64,000 nucleotides of DNA from Ceraceosorus guamensis. Lineage: Eukaryota > Basidiomycota > Exobasidiomycetes > Ceraceosorales > Ceraceosoraceae. Of this stretch, positions 56,612 through 64,000 are shown piece after piece; within the stretch, counting starts at the first letter, position 1, and each line of letters opens with the position of its first letter. A program made the translations under genes and the position numbers. The notes below the pieces were generated by a model. That model was not told the origin of the DNA. It searched no databases and saw only the letters and a list, made by a program, of their open reading frames with translations. The stretch spans positions 124,001 to 188,000 of the forward strand of contig NW_020290032.1 in the NCBI RefSeq assembly GCF_003144195.1, written 5' to 3'.

Positions 56612-59600
56612 CTAGAAATTTTGATGTCCTTGAGCCGATGAGTAGCGCCGCCTCGAATTGGGGTCGAAGGAAGGCAGTATGCCAAACGCGTCGTCCGGAT
56701 TGCTCATATTAGGACTCGGCAGCAACGCTCCCGGCACAAGGCCGCTGCCATACGCTCCGCCGGCGTGACTGTGGCTCGAACCTCCGCTTCCACCCTGTCC
56801 GGGAAGGAGTGCCATGGAGTGCCGCTGGGTGGAAGCGGTGCTGCCTCCACTTCCTTGATATTGCGTGGGCTTCAAAGCAGGCATGAGCTGGGCAATGCCA
56901 GTATCGTAAGGGTCGAAAGACATGCCTGCAGCTCCGTAGGTCTGGCCTGGCGGTTGATGGGCACTCGACGAAGACTGGAACCTGCTTGCTTGGGCATGCG
57001 CGGACGAAGGACTCGCATAAGCAGCCGGTGGCGGCTGAGCAATAGGCAGAGAGGAGCCTCCACTCGGAGATGCTAGGGCTGAAAGTGAGCTGCCGCCCGC
57101 TCCGTGTTGATCGTGGGGATTCACCAACCTGCGATCTTGTCCGTCCACGACGACAGAGAACCCTGAACCTCCCTGATGCGAAGATAGGTAGCCGCCTGCT
57201 GAGCCTTGGAGAGGCGAATTGCCTCGCCATTGCTGCTGCGCAGCGTCCAAAGGTTGGTACTGAGATGCTCCTCGAAGCTTGCTGCCTCCTGCTGCTCCGG
57301 TCCCACCGGGACTCATCCCTACCAGACCATTCTGCTGAAGATGCGGCTGTTGCCGACGATCCCAATCTCTCGAGTCGACCGGTGTCAGGGACTGCCTTGC
57401 TGATCCAAGCGCGACAGAGCCAGAAAGGGGCGACGCTTCTAGGCCCATCTTTGCCAGCTGCGGAGGCACTGCATCCATGCGCGTCATCGTGTTCGATCGA
57501 CTTCGATTCTGGATCGTAGATCCGGACCCGCTTGGCGAGACAAAGCCCTGTGGTGAAGATGCGGCTTGATGCGCGTGTGCCAATGCGCTGGCTTGCAGCT
57601 GTTGCTGGTGCGCTTGGGCTTTGACCGCAGCTTTGGCCTGGGCCTGCGCTTGAGCTTGCGCAGTGGCATCTTGCACGTAGGGGTTGTTCGAAGCAGATGG
57701 CAGTGTCTGGCGCGCGTGGTGTGCCGAGTTGTATGCTTGCTGTTGCGCCAGATGCTGATTGTACGCCGCAGCATCTTGGTATGCCCGTCCGGAAGATTGT
57801 GCAGTGGTCTGCGGCAGGCCGCCGTAGGGATGTTTGGCTGAATCGTTCGAAGGTGAGGACGCCTTTGACTTGAGGGACGACGTTGGACTCAGTGGTGTTG
57901 CAGGCGGCTTGAACGGCTTCAGGAACCTTTCTCCGGTGATGAAAGGATGCAATTTGGCTTGCTGCGGCGTCCATCTTTGGGCTGGATCCATGCTCAGCAA
58001 TCCCGTGACAAAGTCAATGAAGGACGTCCGGTTTGCCATTTCTGGTGGCGAGACCACAGCGCATCAGTACAAATTTTGGCCTTTGCGACCAGCAAGCGGC
58101 TTCAACTCACCCTTTTGGACGTCAGCTGGCTTACCGCTCTTTCGTGCCATCGGATAAGTCTTGACAATGTCCGGTAGCGTAGTAGCCTGAAAGTACCGCT
58201 TCGAGGGCTGCTCAGGGGGGTTCGGATTCCGCTCCTTTTGATACTGGTCTATTGATTTCAATCGATAGCTTTTGCGACCCCATTCGTCTTGGGCGATGTT
58301 GAAGAACTCGCTCGTCTGCTTGCCTTGGTCCAGCATGTACGATGGCGGCAATCTGAAGGAAGAGTGCCGCATGTCAGTACAACGCAATTTCCGCCGCCTT
58401 GAGTCCATGCTGGAAAGGCGGACGACTCACCCTAGCATCTCGACAATCCGAGTGATCTGGTTGTATTCCGAGGTTCCAGGAAACAGGGGCAAGCCAAGGA
58501 AGAGCTCCACAGCAATGCAGCCCAATGACCACATATCTATCATCGACGAATACGGCAGGCCAAGCAAGACCTCGGGAGACCTGTAAAAGCGCGACTGGAT
58601 GTACGTGTAAACCGTCTGCTTCTCGTGGCACGCAGAACCAAAATCGACCAGCTTGATGGACGGCGTTTGCAGGCTGAAGACCAAACGCAATCGCGAGTCA
58701 GCAGAAAAACTGTGCCGCAGCAAATTGCAGTGCCACTCACGTTTTCAGCAAAATGTTCTCGGGCTTGAGATCGCAGTGGATAAGACGGGCTTCATTGAGA
58801 ACGGTCAATGAGTCGAGCAGCTGAGCTGTGAAGACGCGCACGAGGCTCGTGCTCAAGCCCTTAAAGCCGTTCTGCTTGATGAGCTCGTACAAGTTGGACG
58901 AGAGCAGCTCAAAGACCAAGCAGAGATGTTTGGCGTGGATAAAGGTGTCCCGCAACCTCAGAATGTGGTGCTCGTCATTCGGATCCCAGCTTCCATTGAG
59001 CTGAAATTTGTTCGTGATCAATGCTCAGACGTCAGCGTACATATCGTAGCGAGATCGCGAAGTCACACGCACCATTTCCAGAATCGTCACTTCCATCATG
59101 CTCTGATTGAAGTACGCAGGCTTGTTCTTGATCACCTTGACAGCCACGATCTCGTGCGTCTTCATGTTCTGGCACTTGACAACCTGCCCAAATGTGCCTT
59201 GGCCTAACACATCAAGGATGAGGTATCTGCGCCATCACGTGGTCCGAGTAGGTGCGAAGGAACATCAGCACACTCCAGGCACTCTGCACGCCCTGGCGCT
59301 TGCAGCTTACCTGTTGCCTTCGTCTGCACCAAGAAAGTCATTGACGTAGAGGATGTAATCGCTGTCCTCGTTGTCCATTCCGTCATTATGCATAGGCTTG
59401 CTTGGCTTGGTCAAGACTCTCCTAGGATTAAACGACAGCTCGTAGACAAAAGCTGGATTGACCAGATGATAGGTGTGATGCAGGTATGTCGTCACTGCTT
59501 TGAGCGGCTGTGAGGAGTAGGGAGAAACAGAGTTCAGCTCTCGTTCGGTATCGGACAGAATCCTAGCTAGAACCGCTGAATTGGACCTCAATGTTCCTCG

Positions 59601-61144
59601 ATCGCCTCGCCTCGCCTCGCGCCGATCGAAGCCTTCTCAAGACTCACGCTGACATGACCACCTGCAGGATCAGCTCTTCGACCAGCCCCTTGCTGCGCAA
59701 CCTGCAAGCTGGGTCTCAAGTCACCCAACTCTCTGACCTTGCGGAAACCCTCCTGAGGTGGTCTTCGGTGCGACGGCTTCGCCGCCGATCCCACAGATTG
59801 CCTCCATTCCCTTCCTTCCGTCGCAGCAGGAGCAAAGCTAGATGCGACCATACTTGCCCGTCTATCCCTTTCGGCCGATGGCAAGACGTAAGAACCAGCT
59901 GAGCCTGCTGGAAGTGCGTTGCGGGGAGGACCTGCGGAAGCGTGCAGCGGCTGATAAGGGCTCTGCATCGCTGGACTCATCGTGCTGTGCACCTGTGATC
60001 CAGGTGAAAAGGCATAAGGTAGGCTGTCGCTTCCTGAGCCAGAGCCGGACAAGTGATGCAAGGGCAAACCAGAACTGGACCCATCATGCGTGGCCGTTCT
60101 GAGTCCTGATCTTCCACTACTTGTCGACGCGTGCAGAGGTGAATATCTCTGAGATGGGCTAGCGCCAGAGGTGTCCGTGAACGCACTACGAGGCGAGCTG
60201 CCGTACGTGGACGAGTCGAGCATGCTCACTGGCCGCTGATTTAGCGAGGACTGATGATGTCCCACTTGTTGCTGAGGATGGTAGGGCGCGCTCGGACTCA
60301 AGTTGCCATGAGCTGCACTTGACGGCGGTGCGTATGGCGATCTGAGTGCTGCTGAAGCCGGTGACCGCGACATAGGTGGCTGCGCAGCGTACGTATGACT
60401 CGCATTGGGAGATGTCTCGAACATGGAGTTTCGATGCGGGCTATACGGACTGCTCAAACTGCCCGATTGTATTTGAGTGCTGATGGTGGGAAGCAAGCTG
60501 AGTCCAGAAGGTCCACCAGACTGCGCATGCGCGGGAATATCATACGAGGTGGACCCCTCCGAGTAGGACGGCTGAGCATGTTCTCTTGATCTATGATACC
60601 CTCCTCCAGCCTCGCCATAGCTCTGCTGGGAAGCCGGGCTCGACGCAGGCATTTGCTGATGTATGCCGTGCTGCGACCCTTGCTGCCCGTACTGTTGTTG
60701 CATTGCTTGCGCTTGCCTCTGCTGTTGGTAAGCTGCGTGTCCAAGAGACTGACTTCGCCCCAGATTGGCCCCGCTGCTGCTACTGCCGCTAGAAGGTGCC
60801 AAACCTGCGCCCAGACCTCCCGCTTGAGCAAGTCTTGGTGAGGCATAAGTCGCCACATTGTTCGAGCCCACAGGCGAGGTCGCGCTGAGTGCGCTCAGCG
60901 TGTCCATTCCATAGGGAGCTCCTCGAGGGCTTGTGGACTGGACGTCACGAGGAGCATACTGCGAATTGTGGTGCATCGGTGAGAGTTGCCGATGAGAAGC
61001 AGCAGCTACAGCAGCGCTGTGATGCGAGGGTAGCTGCCGCGATGGATCCACCCCTGCAGGACCCATGTTGATGACGTGCTGCTGTTGCTGGCCCCCAGGA
61101 GAGAAGTCTTCAGGTCCACCGTAACCAGAGTGAGGTCGAGCCAT
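56612..61144 (-). CDS. YAK1: DYRK-family protein kinase Yak1
   Basis: Seven exons on the minus strand: 61144..59648, 59507..59311, 59226..59073, 59000..58741, 58673..58431, 58352..58111 and 58041..56612, 1,340 residues. The first 450 residues are Gln/Ser/Pro-rich. A Yak1-specific segment, [12 protein letters not shown] then [15 protein letters not shown] and [14 protein letters not shown], precedes the kinase domain. Kinase motifs in order: [20 protein letters not shown], lysine in [20 protein letters not shown], catalytic loop [24 protein letters not shown], the DYRK activation loop [17 protein letters not shown] with the Tyr-x-Tyr pair, and [15 protein letters not shown]. The C-terminal 450 residues are again Gln/Ala/Ser-rich. 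Yak1 is a cytosolic/nuclear Ser/Thr kinase opposing PKA and TOR signals in growth arrest and stress. HCDLKPEN has Cys where most kinases have Arg, which is normal for DYRKs. Confidence 0.96.
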
Positions 61145-62276
61145 GGTAGCCGAAAGGAGGGTTGTGGGAGCAAACGCTGAGAGCGAGGAAGCTTCGCGGG
61201 TCGCGCCGTGCTGGACTAGACTCCTGGGCTGGTTGCGTACAAGGGAGCTGCGAAATCGCGATGCCCACAGCCAGCCAGCCGTTCAGCGTTCAGCTCGCTG
61301 ACGGGACTCGCTCGACGCGCAGGCGGAGTCTAAAGCGACCCACGGACCTTGGCCGCTGTGTTTGTCGCTCCTGACCCGTTCGTTGATTGCTGAGCGCGCC
61401 CAAGTCGTCCCAGATAGCAGCGTCGCGCGAAGATTGGCAGCAACGCTGGCTGCCGTGTCTGAGGTGTCGAGACTGGAAATGCAAGCTTCTCAGGACGATG
61501 GTATGATCTTGCTGAGACATGGGAGCGCGAGTGGATTGATTTGTGATTGATTGGTGGAAGCGCCGCCCCTTCTCCGGCTGTCTCACAGCGGCGAGAGTAC
61601 AGTCAAGAGTAGTAGGCACAGGCACAGACCAAGCAGTCCGACTCTCACTGCATCACGGCTTCGGTCTCCCTTGACAGCCAAACCTGATGCCGCTGCGTGC
61701 GCATCTGTGCGCTATGCGCGTCCAGCAGCAGCAGCAGCATCAGCAGCGCGAGACGACGAGAGGCATTTGCGTGAGTCACGAGTCACGAGTATTCTGTTTG
61801 TGCTGCATGATGGTTACCTATACCGTACGTGCTGCATTCACCCGCGATCCGCGCGCGATCGAGCTTGCGTGTGGCCGTGCACCACACATGCGCGGCGTTT
61901 ATGCATGCAGCGGCCGGAAAGTTGTATCAAGATTCAAGGGCATTATGCTCCAGACTTCATATTTTTAACGTCCATTTCATGGGGGTCAGGCGCAGAAAAA
62001 TAATACCATGACCCAAATGATATCGTTGCAGCCTGGAAACATTCAGGGAGAGGGAAATGAGAATTGAATTGGCACGCATCGCGTTTCTAATCGCACGCCG
62101 TCTGCGCTACCTGTGATCTCTCGTACGACTCACAGCCACCGCCACAAAAATTTGGGCTCGCGAGCGATGCTCAGAACGCTTTCTTGGACCTCTCCCAGCA
62201 ATTCGCGAGTGACAATAACCCAACATGACCATCTCGCACCAGCTTGGGACTAGACTCAGTCAATGCAGAGTGCAAG
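61145..62276. other. Divergent intergenic region with no gene recognised
   Basis: This 1.1-kb spacer separates the Yak1 and ZCCHC9-like start codons. It includes an AGCAGCAGCAGCATCAGCAG run near 61727 and a GAGTCACGAGTCACGAGT run near 61776. Short plus frames overlap and lack conserved motifs. Confidence 0.5.
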
Positions 62277-63654
62277 ATGACTCGCTACACCTCAGGCGTC
62301 TCGGATGCCTCACACGGCTCCAAGAAGCGGAAAGTTTTGCCCACCGCCACGCCTGCCGAAGAGCGTTTCGCAGCTTCTTCATCCAACAACATCACCATGG
62401 GGGATATTGCTGCGGAAGGCGAAAGCAAGACTGGAAGCAAGCGTAAAAGAAGGCGGACGAAGAGCGGCCAGAACGATTCGACAGCGGCTCGAGTCCCCCG
62501 ACCATCCGTTCCCGTGGACCTCTCCAAGCTATCCTCCAATGACCTGCAGAAGCGTCTAAAACTTGTTCGATTGCGCGCAAAGAAGGCTAACACGGATGAG
62601 AAGAGGGCAGCGCATGAGTCTGCTATCCATGAAGTTGTGAGGGCGATACGAGCGGCAAATGGTCGGGCTGGGAAGAAGGACGCCCGACTTGAGGAAGTGA
62701 CTTGGAAGGACAAGAGAGCAGACTCGAAGGGCGGCGAGTTTGCCGCAAGGAGAGAAGCAGCGACCTCGCATGCACCAGATGACGAGAAAGGAAATCCATG
62801 GAAGAAGATGGAGGCAGGTGAGTGCTGCGATTCTAGTGATAGCCTAGAACAAAGGCTCACGCGTAGCTCACGGTTTGCACTGCGACAGATCGACGAGCAG
62901 ACGTGTCAGCAAAGAGCGATGCTCGCAGAGACAAGCGGGCGGCAGAGCGAGCTTCAAAGCAGCGATGCTATGCGTGTAGAGGTATGGGACACTCGGCGAA
63001 GGACTGTCCTTCAGGTCTCAATGCGGAGAGTAGCGCACTCGACGGAGATCTGCCTGTAGAAGGCGATACAGATGGGAAAGCCAAAGTCACGGGCAAAGAG
63101 ACTGTCGGTATTTGCTTTAGGTGTGGCAGCACAGAGCATACACTGGCCCGGTGTAGGAAGGCAGCGAAACGCAACGATGAAGGCGAAGAGCAGCTGCCGT
63201 ACGCCACTTGCTTCATATGCAGTCAAAAGGTAAGTATCTCTGTCGGTTTCTGACAGACAGCGGCTGCTGCTTACACTTTTGTTGGACTACCGTGTAGGGC
63301 CACTTGTCCTCTAAATGTCCCAAAGGCAGAGGCGTGTACCCCTCAGGTGGATCTTGTCGTCTGTGCTCATCTACCGAACATTTGGTCAAAGACTGTCCAC
63401 TGAGCATACGCAAGAGCGGCAAAGGAGCAGCGGAACTCGGCCTCGCGGCAATTTGTGGTGCTGATACAGGCGGCCCGTCCGCCACCGGCGGTGTCCAACA
63501 CACAGAAAGTCTTGGAGCAGATGAAGACGACTTTCATCACTTTTCCAGACAGAGAAGCGACGTGGAGCGCGATAGATTGCAGGAACATCGAAATAAGGTC
63601 TCTCGCGCACCCCAAGAGAAGGGAAAGAAAAGCGCAAAGGTCATTGCTTTTTGA
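62277..63654 (+). CDS. ZCCHC9-like protein with four CCHC zinc knuckles
   Basis: Three exons, 62277..62817, 62889..63229 and 63298..63654, encode 412 residues. The first 190 are Lys/Arg-rich with a predicted helix (VDLSKLSSNDLQKRLKLVRL). Four knuckles of C-x2-C-x4-H-x4-C spacing follow: CYACRGMGHSAKDC, CFRCGSTEHTLARC, CFICSQKGHLSSKC (completed across intron 2) and CRLCSSTEHLVKDC. The second and fourth start with CxxC then Ser-Thr-Glu-His, as in ZCCHC9. After the knuckles comes EDDFHHFSRQR, also a ZCCHC9-like tail motif, then a basic end. Relatives bind RNA in the nucleus or nucleolus and are linked to ribosome synthesis or exosome function. Intron 1 joins KMEA to DRRADVSAKSD in phase. The frame runs 33 bases upstream without another ATG, so 62277 is the start. 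Confidence 0.9.
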
Positions 63655-63745
63655 TGCAAACAACGTGATTGGATTCGCCACATCTTTGCAGCGTACTGAT
63701 CGTGCGAGCAAGTCGTATGGAATCACCGAGACCAAAATCTAGTTG

Positions 63746-64000
63746 CTATGCCTGAGCCTCTGGTCCCGACTCGCCAAGCGTCCAGCGCCTCAAGCCCACC
63801 ACTTGCACCTGCTTCCCATTTCTCTGTCGACCCCAAGCATGAAGTGCTGCCTCCACATCCCCTTCGCCTGCTCCATCCTGTACTGCCAGCTGTGCAGCTG
63901 GGAGGAGCATACTGAAAGGCTGTCTCAGAAGCGCAGAATCGGCTTCCTGACCTGGTTGGTGCGAGATAGACGTAGTTTGAAAGCCGACCGCCTGTCTTGC
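63746..64000 (-). CDS. C-terminal part of an unrecognised protein (5' part off window)
   Basis: The minus strand is open from the window edge at 64000 to a TAG at 63746, giving 84 residues that end in LRRWTLGESGPEAQA. The segment VEAALHAWGRQRNGKQVQVV looks like a compact helix-strand unit; codon and amino-acid composition match neighbouring genes. No motif lets me name a family. It converges on the ZCCHC9-like gene with only 91 bp between stop codons. It is called on the length of the open frame reaching the edge and on composition, so it could still be a chance frame. Confidence 0.5.
   Translation of the reverse strand, partial: ARQAVGFQTTSISHQPGQEADSALLRQPFSMLLPAAQLAVQDGAGEGDVEAALHAWGRQRNGKQVQVVGLRRWTLGESGPEAQA

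Noticed and set aside
58741-59000. HCD in place of HRD in the Yak1 catalytic loop as a sign of a dead kinase
   Set aside because: HCDLKPEN is the normal form in DYRK-family kinases; the Asp, the lysine and the DFG motif are all present.
1-64000. Transposon, retroelement or viral copies, CRISPR arrays, tRNA and rRNA genes
   Set aside because: I looked for reverse transcriptase, integrase, transposase and capsid motifs, long terminal repeats, repeat-spacer arrays and tRNA A/B boxes and saw none that I could support. A covariance-model scan would be needed to exclude small RNAs.

Overview
This window is nuclear DNA from a basidiomycete fungus, most likely a smut-lineage species (Ustilaginomycotina). 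The evidence is: genes on both strands interrupted by many short introns (mostly 60-110 nt, donors usually GTGAGT, acceptors CAG or TAG), long disordered Ser/Ala/Pro-rich protein tails, GC-rich coding DNA, and intergenic DNA studded with an AATCGTGA/TCACGATT word. I recall that word from smut genomes but cannot verify it here. There are no bacterial operons, rRNA genes, CRISPR arrays, recognisable transposons or viral copies. Exon borders below were set by hand from splice signals, reading phase and family conservation.

Left part (1-16.2 kb): a partial type II membrane protein with MABP-like repeats (-), a DUF4112 protein (+), a very large MIT-domain protein (-), an omega-like glutathione S-transferase (-), a mitochondrial DNA-polymerase-X-like protein that appears to have lost all three catalytic aspartates (+), and a secreted or single-pass surface protein (-).

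Centre (18.7-38.2 kb): an MGRN1-like RING E3 ligase (+), the nuclear 5'-3' exoribonuclease Rat1/Xrn2 (-), ATP synthase delta subunit (+), sterol 3-beta-glucosyltransferase (Ugt51/Atg26 type, -) and the TruD-family pseudouridine synthase Pus7 (+). Rat1 and Pus7 both carry Arg/Gly-rich segments.

Right part (40.4-64 kb): a serine-rich protein I do not recognise (+), the Sm-like protein Lsm3 (+), ATP synthase subunit g (-), a membrane-anchored alpha/beta hydrolase (+), a DHHC palmitoyltransferase with a 15-nt exon (-), the ribosome-biogenesis factor Utp5/WDR43 (+), the DYRK-family kinase Yak1 (-), a four-zinc-knuckle ZCCHC9-like protein (+), and the 3' end of one more gene (-) running off the right edge.

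The genes do not form a pathway cluster. Themes repeat by content only: RNA processing and ribosome assembly (Rat1, Pus7, Lsm3, Utp5, ZCCHC9-like), mitochondrial ATP synthase (delta, g), and membrane or lipid functions (sterol glucosyltransferase, DHHC enzyme, MIT protein). Several neighbours are divergent and share promoter regions (877/1735, 25955/26476, 33592/34710, 52289/52916). The most unusual object is the apparent polymerase-X pseudoenzyme at 11892-13508.
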